From assembly GCA_958496175.1 (NCBI GenBank), contig OY292275.1, forward strand, positions 43,601,701 to 43,665,700: DNA of 64,000 nt, read 5' to 3'. The stretch's first letter is position 1; each line of letters starts with the position of its first letter. Under the pieces are notes generated by a model. It was given only the letters and a program-made list of their open reading frames with translations, was not told the DNA's origin and searched no databases. The DNA is from Sisyra terminalis (lineage: Eukaryota > Arthropoda > Insecta > Neuroptera > Sisyridae). The translations under genes and the position numbers were made by a program. Of the stretch, positions 48,501 to 59,019 are shown in pieces.

Positions 48501-51500
48501 AAAGACAAGGTAGTACATATTTGTATCCTATACAAACTCAAAGCAACAATTTATCCATCATTTGATCTCTATTAACACTGAATAGTGAACGATGAATTAT
48601 CATTGCATTGGTTTTGTATATGACAAAAATATAGATATAGCTCTTACTTTATTTATCTCCTATAAAATAAACAATTTACAGCAAAATATTAATTTATTTT
48701 CAGAAAAAAATCCAAATACTCAAGTTACTAATCATTTACATGAAACACTTTGTATTGTGGAACAATTAATGGAAGTTGGAACTTATAACGGATCGATAAA
48801 GCGAGTTTTTGAATTAATTGAACGATGCGCTCCAGTTCGACCTGTAATTTGCACAATTGATTTCTTATATATTTCGGCACGCTTTTATAAAAACACTAGC
48901 CTTTTTGTAAAACAATGAAATAACACATATGAGTTCCATATACATAAAGTATCATTTATATTTGAGTTTTTTACGTTATTTTTTATGAAAAGGCTAGCCT
49001 CTTTGTAAAGAGCCTGAAATATTCATATATTTTTTTAAAATCAAATTTTCATCTTTAGGAATCATCTGTATTACGGCTCGTTAGCTATTTAGCGACTTCA
49101 ATTGTACCAACTCGACATTTGTGGTTATTGAAGCTTCGGCAGCTCCTTGAAAGATATTTTCAACAAGAAAAGAGGACCAATGTTCGCGTAAAAGTTTTAG
49201 AAATTCTAAGTAATGTTATAAAACTAAATCGACTGACTTACGAGGATGAACTGATGGAACAAATTGTTGGCGTACATTTGCAAAATATCTCTGCCGATAG
49301 CGATGTGATTGTTCGAAACACTGCCGCTAAATTTTTGGTCAATTTGGTCGAAGAATGTGATTCGAAACGCTGCCTGGAACTGTTAGATATTTTAGAAAAA
49401 GTAACAAAGAAAAAAATTTTAACACTCTGTTTTATAACACTCCTAAAATGTTCATTATTTTTAGTTTTTAAAAAGACCCTTCGAGTTATATGGAGATAAT
49501 TCCGTCCCAGGAAACGAATCAGAATTAATGGATGTGAAAACGGTTGTTTTAGGACTCGTCAATGTATTTACTGTGAAACTTTTCCTACACCCCCCTTCAC
49601 ATCCTCTGAGAATTTACAAAATGTTGGTCAATCATTTAGAAATGCATTATGCGAAACCTCATGTCTTCGAAAACGCAAATCATATTCGTTACAAAGTATC
49701 TATTTTAAAAACATTCATTAAATATGATGGTCTGATTGCATTTTTCTTGTAGATTTTCGAAACGTTTTTAAAAATTCGTGCAAATTCCAAATACCATATT
49801 GGATATCCAACAAATGTTAAAATTTTTTCTGTATTGGATTCTATAAATGGTGTGCGTTTTAGTCCATATATTACGGTGGATTCAAGTTTTGCCGGAGCAT
49901 TAAATACAAATTCACCACCTCCTGGCAGTCCAGCTACACTCATGCCCCAACAGCAACAACAGTCAAGTGTTTCGCATTTCAATTCATTAAATTTAATTAC
50001 TCACGTTTCGTTACGACGCGCTTTTAAATGCTTCGTTACATGTTTAAAATTAGAAAAAGATTGGGAGGTTTTGCAATTAATTCTGCAAGAACTACCGAAA
50101 GTTTTACAAAATAAAACGTTAATATTGTCGAGGCAAGGAAATAATGAAATTCATTTGTTAGTCAAAGCCTTGTATGATATGGTAAGTGATTTTAAAGTAT
50201 GATTTTTGCAAAACTAAATATCTTCTTCTTTTTTTAAGATAACTGATAAATCATTAGGTTTACCAGAAACTTTAAGGAATACAAATACAAAGATTACACA
50301 AAACGATATTCATTCGTATGTTTTACCAGTTTTGGCGAGTTTGGTTTCGTATCACGCCTATCTTGATAGTTCCCTTCAAATTTGTATTGTGCGCTGCTTT
50401 TACAAGTAATTATTTAGTTTTTTAATTATTTTATTTTTGTTAATTGTAAGACTGAAGACGAATAATGAAAAATTAGAAAACGTCATATTATACTTCAATA
50501 GTATTGTTTTAACCCATGGTCTAGTCGCTAGTATACACTTCTGTGTCCTTCCGAAGAAAGATATAATATACTTATTAAATACAATTAATATATCCTAAAA
50601 ATAAGTGCTTAATTTGACCATCAAATAAAGACGGTACCTTTACAGTAGGTAAATTAGTATTGCGCATCAATGTTACAACATTTGCCAAATATACACATGT
50701 TCGTATTTATTTTCATTGTTCAATGAATTCTTCGTTGTTCATTGATTAAGTAACCTACTTTATCACATTCTAGGCTTTTTGATAATTGAAATTTTATTCT
50801 AATTATTTCATGAAATTATATACCGAATACAAGTTTTAATGTATGAGTTAATAGTACAAAATCACACAAAACCCACCATATTTGATTATTTTACAAAATA
50901 AATCAAACACTGGTAAATTGCAATAGTAAGCATGTGTAGTAGGATTGCCCACTGTAAATGTGGCGTTATCCTACAGTAAAAAACAACCTTATTGTTTTTA
51001 AATAATTGAATACCGATTTTATGACAATGAGCAGGCAGACTGGTGTACAAGACCATGGTTTAAACCTTCATCTCTGCGAAAATATTGTTGAATATTTTTA
51101 TTGTATGTCACTAGTGTCCATTAAATTTCGATTTAAGAAAGAACGCACGAATAAGGACAAAAGAATGTTTCAAGCTATAGTTAATTTCAGTGCAACGGTT
51201 AATTGAGAATTCCTACTTCTTTAGATGCGCTTATTAAAATCGATTATAGTTCCTTTATTTGAATGAGTATTAGTATCAGTTAACATTACGAATTGAGAGA
51301 TTTGGACAATTGCAAGATTATTGGAAAGGGGGTGGAAAATTGAGTGATTAAATGTTTAAAAGTCTCTCGATCCCAGTAAATTAAGATTGTATATTGAGAG
51401 TAGACCCTTAGAATATTTAAATCGGAATATACTTAACTTAAAGAAAGTGTCAGTTTTATTGCACATTTTTAATTAGCTAGGGTCGATAGACTGTTAGTAA

Positions 51501-54500
51501 TCACATCTCTTTCTTTCATTAATCTTACTACTGCCAGAAAACTGACAATGGTCACTATGACAGTACCATTCGCAATATCTGAAAAAAAATCGAATGATTT
51601 TAGTTCGTAGCTCCAAATTTCTTCAAGAAATTTTGTACCGATTTCCAAAATCAAGTCATCGAATTCGTAATCGGTTCACAGAAGCGTTTGTTCCATTTCT
51701 TTGTCCCCATTAATGCGATCTTCATTGCATCGTCTGATAATTGCATCATTTTCAGATTAAATAATATTATTCTTTCTTTTAATAAAGGCGGGGTATGGTA
51801 GCTCGGTTTCCTCGACACTGTATCACAGCATTAACAATTTGTACGTTAGAAATGCGAGAAGTTATGGTGAAATTGTTACCCGAAGTATTGTTGGAACTAT
51901 CGAAAATCTCTGCCACTGTAAATATTGCCATTCCCATTTTGGAATTTCTTTCAAGTAAGTTTATGATACATTTTTAACATTATTTTTGTTTTTTAAATGA
52001 TGAAAAGAATCCTTGCGCTCTGATCAATTTAAGATTGATTTGAGGATAATTTATTGGCATAAACTGATTATTTATTCTTTTTTTGAAATTTCGCTATTGC
52101 AGATTAAAGATGAATGAAAATGAAATTGTGTTTTTTTGCAGCTTTAACTAGAATCCCTGATGTTTTTTCGTCATTTGTTGGGGATCAGTATATGTCCGTG
52201 TTCGCTATCTCTTTGCCTTATACTCATCCGTTCCGATATAATCATTACACTGTGTCATTAGCTCATCATGTAATAGCTGTGTGGTTTTTGAAATGTAGAC
52301 TTCCATTTCGTCGAGATTTTGTTAAATTTATCACCACGGTAGGGAAACAAATCTTAGTTTTAATTTAAATAAAATAAATATTCTCTATCCTAGGGTTTGC
52401 GTACGAATATCATCATCCCTTTTGAAGAGGGACAAGCGTTCAAATCCGAGTTGATGATGTTGAATGAAGACTCAAGTACACGTAAACGTAGCTCAAGTTT
52501 GACAGAGCAAGGCTCCCGTGGACGACGTGGTGCTCCACCCTCCACGTCTCGACTGGATACGCGCAATGCCCTTGAATTACGTCCACCAGTAAATGATGCA
52601 CTGAATCTGTTTCATACTGAACTAACAGAAACGTGCGTGGATTTAATGGCGCGGTATACTTTTTCTCTTTGTTCAGCCCTGCCTAGAAGGTATTAACATA
52701 AAACATATAATAAAACGGAAAAAAAACTTATTTTTTTTTAGATTACCAACCGCTGATTTTCTTCTTAGCGGAGGACAATCAATGACTTGGTTATTAGGAA
52801 ATAAACTGATTACAATCACGACAAGTGGATGCTCTCAAAAGGCATTAAAGAACGGAATGTGTGATAAATGTTGGTCAAATTGCAAAATTGATTCGACACC
52901 CGACACTGAAACCGATTCGAAGAGGCACAGCAAATCAACTTTGAATCGTTCAATCAGTGGGGATGATTCTCAGAGTAGTCGAGTGACGCGGCAAAGTTCC
53001 TCAGAAATCCAAAAATCGTCTCGAGATTCTCCTAGTGAAGAAAAGAAAGATATTTCCTCGTCGATTTCGGATAATCTTGAACAGCAATTACCAAACAGAT
53101 TGCATCAATTACTAGATGTGAAACCGACTCGAAGTATGGAAAAGTCAATATGTGCATGTTGGTGTCAAGGGTGGGCAGAAGTTTGCGTTCGTCGTCCCAC
53201 CGGAGATATGTCATGGGTGATGCGAATTCAAAATCAAGTCAGCACCCAAAGCCTTAGCAGCGATTTTCCCCTAAATGAACTTTCAACGCTGTATTTACCA
53301 TGTTTAGATCGTGAAAAAGAAAATAAACAAAAAAATTCAGACGTTGAAATCGAAGTTAATCCTACCAAAGATCTCACTAAAATGTTAGAATCTAGTTTTA
53401 AAGCTACTGCCACTTCTGGCCCAATAAATATTCCACGTAAGATCAACATCCATACTTTTCAACATCACAATACTAAAATTTATTTTTAAAGGTTCCCCCA
53501 TGAAATCATCATCGCGACAAAGTTCACATGAAAGTGTTGGGGATGATTTAGAAGGAGATATTTACGATGATAATTTAAAATCTCGAAATCCTGTTCGAAG
53601 ATCGAATTCTAGTCCGGAAATGTCAGCGAGTTGGAAAAATCCATTTTTAACACAAGATAAAATTGATAAAATGAATGTTTTTACCAATCCAGAAGGTGAT
53701 ATTATCACTGAAGTTAGTCAAAAGAAATCCAAAAGTAATTACACGAAAGATATGCGAGTCTCTTGTGAAGCAATTCCTGAAGAAATGTCAGGATTAGGTA
53801 AGGATTATATTTGTTACCGTTAAATTATACATAAACAAATTAGTGTTAATTACAATTTTTAAGTTAACGTTAGAATAGAAAACTTGCTTTGTATTTGGTT
53901 TGCTTAACCATTTGGTGCATTTAGCTAGACTATTGAATTTTATATTATATTTGGACGACAGATAATGTAATCTACAGTTTTTGGGGAAAATCCACATTGT
54001 TGTATTATCTAACTATAACTCGTTAATTATTACTTTGACAATTTTTCTAATTGGAGCCTCGTTTTACGGGGATCAGACTTTAAACTTTAAAGATAATATG
54101 CATTTTTTTGCAGGAACCACTCCCCCAGCTAATGAAACAGTTGAGAGCAATCCACAGCATCATTTGCAAAGTTTCCACAGTTATCCAGGTACCATTCCAC
54201 CGTCTAGTGCATCTTCTGACACCAAAACTTCTGTTACCGTCCCAACTTCTCCAAATCCGTACATACACGACACATCATCTCAGTTAAAATCGGATTTGTT
54301 AAAAGCCGTTATGAAAAGTCAAAGTAGTTTAAAATTTGAAGGAGAATTGGTATTTGAAAAAAGTTTCAATCGGCCAAAAAATCTTCCTGTTTTAAATCAT
54401 CCATTAACGAGCAAACCGCCACAATCTCCTACCCAAACGTCGCCGCCTCGTTTTCGTCGCCATGCCCTCGACAAAGATTTCATTTCCAAACAAAACACGG

Positions 54501-55687
54501 CAGCTCTAGTTCGCAGCAATACACTCGACAATAACGAGAGTTCCGAAATGTTATCAATGCCAATAAAACGTGACCGAGGCCACACAATTTCTGTGATGAG
54601 TCAAATAAGAAAGCCACGATCGAAAGAGATTCCCAAGTCGGGCATAAATCCAAGTTTTGTCTTTCTTCAACTGTACCATTCGGCTGCCTTTAGCAGCAAT
54701 GAAAAACCACTATTAATTAGTCAAAACCAAGCAGTACAACGTAGCTTACAACTTCTAGATAAAATTCCGCCGTATGAAGTTCATAAAATTGGTGTTATTT
54801 ATGTAGGCCCAAAGCAAAATAACAATCAAACGGCAATTTTGCGAAATATCCACGGATCGTTGCGATATGTGCAATTTTTACAGAAATTAGGAACCATGGT
54901 CCGATTACAAGACATTGATTCGCAAATCTATTTTCTCGGAGGATTAGAACAGAATGGAATTGATGGAAAGTTTACATACATTTGGCACGACGATGTTATG
55001 CAAATGGCATTCCACGTGGCTACTTTAATGCCAAATTCAGACCACGATCCGTCAGCTAATGAAAAAATTAAACACATCGGTAATAATTACGTAACCATTG
55101 TTTATAATGATAGTGGTGAAGACTATGATATTAAAACTATGAAGGTTTGTTTCAGTTAAAATAAATTGAAAAATGGTAAAATATATTAATTTGTATTTTA
55201 GGGTCAATTTTACTTTGCGTGGATTATAATTGATCCTCTTGATCATCATACAAATCGAGTTACAGTTAAAGTGCGCGAAGATCTGGCCGATCATATAGTA
55301 CATGGAGATATAAAAACTATTTCTGATCAAAATCTCGCCATTTTAGCTCGACAATTAGCGCTTCATGCAAATGTAAGACAAATTGCTATAAACAATTGTT
55401 TTACGCCTCTATATCCTTCGTTTTAATAATTTATTATAAATTTTTAGTTAGCGTCTATGATTGTCCACTCTTTAAAGAAGCCCCATAGTGCCAATTATCC
55501 TTACGCCTCGAATTGGTTGGAACGATTGCGGCATATTAAGCGTTTACGCCAAAAAGTTTTACAAGACATGAACGACGCGAAGGAGAAAGGACATATCGGA
55601 GCAAATCTACCTACTGAGACTGATATTCAAGGGAAAAAATCTTCCCAATCGAGAATTTCAATGGATGATTTTACTGAATACACGTAG
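45552..55687 (+). CDS. TSC2: Tuberin (TSC2, Drosophila gigas)
   Basis: Eighteen coding exons totalling 5541 bases give 1846 residues, all phases consistent: 45552-45630, 45692-45831, 45887-46275, 46332-46509, 47937-48279, 48704-48843, 49059-49400, 49465-49695, 49753-50181, 50239-50405, 51788-51954, 52142-52338, 52394-52689, 52742-53436, 53492-53797, 54114-55144, 55202-55372, 55448-55687. Tuberin with TSC1 is the GAP for Rheb and restrains mTORC1. The N-terminal HEAT region is recognisable ([33 protein letters not shown]). A low-complexity middle follows. The RapGAP domain starts at about residue 1543 ([14 protein letters not shown]) and carries the catalytic asparagine region near 1690 ([15 protein letters not shown]). 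Two AKT-type motifs, RKRSSS and RDRGHT, correspond in place to human sites. It ends near the [10 protein letters not shown] segment and VDDFTEF-like DDFTEYT. Confidence 0.95.
46588..46656 (-). ncRNA. Hammerhead-ribozyme-like motif (degenerate) in TSC2 intron 4
   Basis: The minus strand reads GAGTAC, CTGATGA, A, GCTAC-GAAA-GTAGC (stem-loop II), GAAAC, then a GATG..CATC hairpin and GTACTT, which can pair with GAGTAC as stem I. This is the order of a hammerhead core. An extra A next to stem II and the lack of a convincing NUH cleavage site argue that it is decayed or only a look-alike. The GAAACGTTGT part is shared with repeat copies at 6.4 and 47.1 kb. Confidence 0.3.
47081..47133 (-). repeat. 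Dispersed repeat copy with GAAACGTTGTG core
   Basis: The minus strand contains TTGAAACGTTGTGTTATGCA followed by AT-rich sequence similar to 6446-6480 on the plus strand. It is a second copy of the same interspersed family, in TSC2 intron 4. Confidence 0.4.
47143..47629. mobile_element. MITE-like element in TSC2 intron 4 with internal hairpin
   Basis: Left end CGTAGGGGAGAGTGGGTAAC. The minus strand of the right end reads CTGTAGAGGAGATTGGGTTA. Inverted ends of about 20 bp match imperfectly. A 59-base hairpin (47326-47384) lies inside, and related GTGACAGTGAATCAATTGGGG sequence follows it. No coding capacity. Superfamily not assigned. Confidence 0.5.
47326..47384. repeat. 59-base hairpin inside the MITE-like element
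   Basis: GAGAAATGATTCACTGTGAC on one strand and GAGAAATGATTCATCGTGAC on the other. Arms of 27 bases continue to CGGGAT around a five-base loop, with three or four mismatches. It could be an internal foldback or a substrate for small RNA. Confidence 0.6.
47747..47908 (-). mobile_element. tRNA-derived SINE, copy 5 (old)
   Basis: Shares the family body (minus strand: GAGCGGTCACC-like head remnants appear on plus as GGAGCGGCCACCTTGATCACT, then AATTTTCAATATTG and CTAGATTGCTAGAAT). It is the most diverged copy. It ends about 30 bases before TSC2 exon 5 (47937). Confidence 0.55.
50406..51787 (+). other. 1.4-kb intron 10 of TSC2
   Basis: Largest unexplained intron in TSC2 after intron 4. It contains an imperfect inverted repeat around 50940-50978 (GTAGGATTGCC and GCGTTATCCTAC) and no recognisable exon. 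The small frames 51006-51206 (+) and 51469-51654 (-) are not supported. Confidence 0.5.
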
Positions 55688-55785
55688 TTGTTAATTATTT
55701 TAATTATACTGTAAGAACCAAACGCAAATTGTTTAATGAATATTGAATGGAGTTCGTTGTAAAAATTAATTTTAATTATTATTTT

Positions 55786-55791
55786 AATAAA
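55786..55791 (+). terminator. Poly(A) signal of TSC2
   Basis: AATAAA 98 bases after stop codon 55685-55687. The next gene starts at 55964. Confidence 0.55.
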
Positions 55792-55963
55792 TGAGATATG
55801 TTATAATAAGAAAATGAATCAAATGAATTTTGATAAAATAAAAACCATACAAGTCTTTGTTGTCTATATAACCGATATAACCTCAATGAGATAAAAGCGA
55901 TAAAAGCTTCCTGCCAATAAATTAAACTTATACGTATTTGATGTGAAATAGTTTTTTAAAAAG

Positions 55964-56721
55964 ATGTTTAGAATTTTAGTATTAAGTATTCTCTTAACAA
56001 TCAATCCAGTTTTTTCTGGAGATCCTCTGGAAGAAGCTGGAGTTAAATATGCTAATAAATGTGAAGGTACGTTTTAGGTTAACTCTAAGTTTCATGGTTT
56101 TACAAATTTAAACGTATGTTTTTAGTGTGTAAAATTATGGCTATTGAACTGGAAAGTCGATTGAGTGAAACGGGAAAATCGCATGATGTCATAGAACTGG
56201 GTTATTCTGTAGATGACGTCAAACCGAAAAAGCGGACCGAATACAAAAAGTCTGAGTTACGTCTAGTCGAATCAATGGATGGAGTTTGTGAACAAATTTT
56301 ACAATATAATTTGCATAAAGAACGGTCTGATAGCACACGTTTTGCTAAAGGAATGAGCGAAACATTCAAAACTTTGCATGGCCTAGTCGATAAAGGAGTA
56401 AAGGTAGAATTAGGAATTCCGTACGAATTGTGGGATAAACCAAATGCAGAAATCACAAATATGAAAACTCAAGTATTTAAATGTAAAAAATTGTTTCCCT
56501 AGTGTTTCATTTTGATGTATTTTTAGTGTGAAACTCTTTTGGAAGACAGCGAAGCCGACATTGAAAATTGGTATTTTAATCATCAAGAAACTGTTCCGTT
56601 GAAGGATTATTTATGTCGGGAAAGGGCTTTAAAAGGTGAAGACACTTCTTGTCTTGATGAAAAACTGAAAGGTGAAACTGGATCACGAAAAAAAATAGAT
56701 AAATCTAAGAATGAGTTATAA
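55964..56721 (+). CDS. Canopy family ER protein (CNPY3/4 type)
   Basis: Exons 55964-56066, 56126-56472 and 56527-56721 give 214 residues. A hydrophobic signal peptide (MFRILVLSILLTINPVFSG) precedes a saposin-like canopy fold with conserved cysteines: KCEVCK, CEQIL, QCETLLED and a C-terminal pair in YLCRERALKGEDTSCL. The blocks RFAKGMSETFKTL, GVKVELGIPYELWDKP and DIENWYFNHQE match CNPY3/CNPY4, cofactors for folding and trafficking of membrane receptors. The last four residues are KNEL, a KDEL-like ER retrieval signal, consistent with residence in the ER lumen. Convergent with mRpS33, the two stops being 79 bases apart. Confidence 0.92.
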
Positions 56722-56800
56722 TATACTTTACTACATTCCGTCTTTCCATGTCATCAATTTTACATTTATATACAAAATAACAATAAAAAAATCTACACAA

Positions 56801-57139
56801 TTATCCTTTCTTCGCTCTTTTTCCTTCTCCTTTTTTTGGAGGAGCTTTGCCTCGAAGGGCTTTCAGTCGTTTCATTTCCTCTCTAAAATCTTCATGCTCG
56901 TCACGAATTAAACCGTACTTTCGTAATTCTCGAATAAGAACATGAGTTTCTACATGTCGAGGATAATAGTGAGTGATTTCAGGTCTCATGTGCAATGGTT
57001 GTTCACTGAAAAGTTGAACAACTTTCATGGATTTATTATTTGTTGGTCGAACTACTTCTCCAAATATTCTTCGACTCAATCGATTCATTCGGTTTGCATA
57101 AGTTGTGGTTTTTTTAATCAACTCGGAATAACGAAACAT
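56801..57139 (-). CDS. mRpS33: Mitochondrial ribosomal protein S33
   Basis: Single-exon frame of 112 residues from ATG 57139. The in-frame ATG at 57184 would add an unrelated AT-rich leader and is less likely. Matches MRPS33 through [50 protein letters not shown] and the basic tail [22 protein letters not shown] component of the small subunit of the mitochondrial ribosome. The start is about 500 bases from the divergently transcribed 96-residue protein gene. Confidence 0.95.
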   Translation of the reverse strand: MFRYSELIKKTTTYANRMNRLSRRIFGEVVRPTNNKSMKVVQLFSEQPLHMRPEITHYYPRHVETHVLIRELRKYGLIRDEHEDFREEMKRLKALRGKAPPKKGEGKRAKKG

Positions 57140-57637
57140 ATTGTTTTTGTTGATATTTTTAGTTCTAAAATATATAGAAATCAATTATAGTAGTATTAAA
57201 ATGTTGAAATCAAATTAATTTAAAATGAAAAATGGTTCAAAAAATTTACACATACATAGTAAAGATGACTTAAAAATCGTACTGAATCACCATAAAATGA
57301 TTCAAATACCAATACAAAGCTTCTAAAGTAATTTAAGGTTCTTATTATACTATAAAATTATTATTGTTCACATTTATTCTTAAAAACTCAAATAAATTTC
57401 ATCCCTATTTTTAAATTTGGGGTTATGAAAAGTCCTGCAAATTTATTTTAGTTTACATAAATTTAACAGATGGCGCCCAAGTAGATGTCAATAAAATTCA
57501 AAATGATTCGAAAATTGTCAAACTTGCCTGTCAAATAATTTCTATTTTTAATTGTAATTAGGTAAATTAAATCATAATATTTTAGTATTTTATACACCAA
57601 AAACTTATTGATACCATGGTGTGCATTTATACTTATA
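57140..57637. promoter_or_regulatory. Divergent intergenic region, mRpS33 and the 96-residue protein
   Basis: Both genes read outwards from this 0.5-kb gap, which suggests a shared bidirectional promoter. It includes CAGATGGCGCCCAAG near 57470 and a TTTTATACACC near 57588. Core elements were not resolved. Confidence 0.4.
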
Positions 57638-57723
57638 ATGTGTTCAAAAATTTTTCGCTCAAAACATGTCCTAATTCTGGGCGTATTTATTTGTTGTGTT
57701 TGGTTAATCTATCAACTTCATAA
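57616..57723 (+). CDS. Overlapping upstream ORF (35 codons)
   Basis: ACCATGG gives an excellent Kozak context, better than that of the main start. The frame differs from the main ORF and overlaps its first 28 codons, ending TAA 57721-57723. If the transcript starts upstream of 57616, initiation here would limit translation of the 96-residue protein. The peptide itself has no known relatives. Confidence 0.35.
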   Translation: MVCIYTYNVFKNFSLKTCPNSGRIYLLCLVNLSTS

Positions 57724-58503
57724 CAATTTTTTAATTAGACAAAAATATAACAGATTACAATCATATTCAGAATACGTAAGTAACTCTAAAATCTAGGCTT
57801 TCATGCATTCACGAACAAAAAATTGATAGAAGTCTTAATCAATGTCGAATAATAAAAGAGCCGGAATTTATTACAGACTAACTATGTTCCAACATTAGGC
57901 CTAAAACAATGCCATGGTGGTTATTCAAGCTACTTTAAATTTCTCAAGTAGAATACAATTGTATCAGGGATTATCTTTCATTTGAATATCTACCTATTCG
58001 GCTATACACAATGCCTCAGGTCTGGCTTCAAGAGCTAGAGAGGCTTACATTAAAATGTATAGAATTACTAATCAAAAGAACTATATATTATTAAAAAGAA
58101 ATAACTTTAATGTTTGCTCCATGTGCCTTTTTCGGTAAATAGAGCTGTCATGTAAAATGGAGCTAAATGAATAAATTTGAGTTTTTTTTCAACTAAATTC
58201 GGCCCTCCTGGTAAGATTTTTATTAATACTAATAAAAATGATTACCTTTTGCTGCCCAGATTCCTGCCAATTTTTTGTGTATGTATTCATAAAAGCCTAG
58301 AGTTAAAGTACCCAAAATGCCAATTATAAAATATTCTTTTCTTCCTGTAGTTAGACGAAGTCGAAGACATGATGGATCACGTACAATACTTAGCTGCTGT
58401 TTCTAAAACTCAATTACAAACATTGAAAATAAAATTAAGACGTCGACGAACTTTATTACGTTTACAAAAACATAATAGGGGTCTATTTAAATCCAAACGA
58501 TAG
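57638..58503 (+). CDS. Unrecognised 96-residue single-pass membrane protein
   Basis: Two exons, 57638-57775 (donor GTAAGT) and 58351-58503 (acceptor CTTCCTGTAG), join in phase to give 96 residues. A membrane segment lies at about residues 11-27 (VLILGVFICCVWLIYQL), with a short basic N-terminus (SKIFRSK). A helical, charged region (YNRLQSYSEYLDEVEDMMDH, then TLKIKLRRRRTLLRLQKHN) follows, ending in a basic tail FKSKR. The good splice sites, balanced composition of exon 2 and a poly(A) signal at 58767 support it as a real gene. I do not recognise the family. Its shape suggests a small mitochondrial or ER membrane protein, but that is only inference. Confidence 0.65.
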
Positions 58504-58766
58504 CAAAAAAAACTTTAAAACAATAATACCATTGAAATATATACGTACAGCTTTAAGGAACGGGTAAACACGAATTCAACAAATTTTCCCATTAGATTTG
58601 AATTAAAAAACTGTAGCTTCCTTTACTAGTCAAATGAAAGTCCGCCACCGATATAATTCGCTTAGTATTAATTAATAACTAATAACAAAATGCCTTAACT
58701 TATATAAAATTGTTAAGAAGTAATTGAATGTGTTTATAGATATTGTATTTTTATATTTATTCAAGA

Positions 58767-58772
58767 AATAAA
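58767..58772 (+). terminator. Poly(A) signal of the 96-residue protein gene
   Basis: AATAAA 264 bases after the stop at 58501-58503, in a short convergent gap before SGSH (stop at 59020). Confidence 0.45.
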
Positions 58773-59019
58773 TGCTACGTTAGTTATACATGTCGAACAA
58801 TTTATTCAGTATTTTATTTTACTTGTTTGTAGTACATAAATATACCACAATCACGGTCTAGTAATTATACCATTTTTGATATAACAATGTATGTAACAAT
58901 CGGATTACCAAAAAGAGACTTATAAAAGTACACTTATAAGATTTCTATACAAAATATTTTTTATATCAACGGAAAGTTAAGTCTATTTCCCGACGCTTTA
59001 TATGCATTATAAAATTAAG

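Noticed and set aside
56202..56456. 84-codon minus-strand frame opposite the canopy exon
   Set aside because: Shadow of the conserved canopy coding exon.
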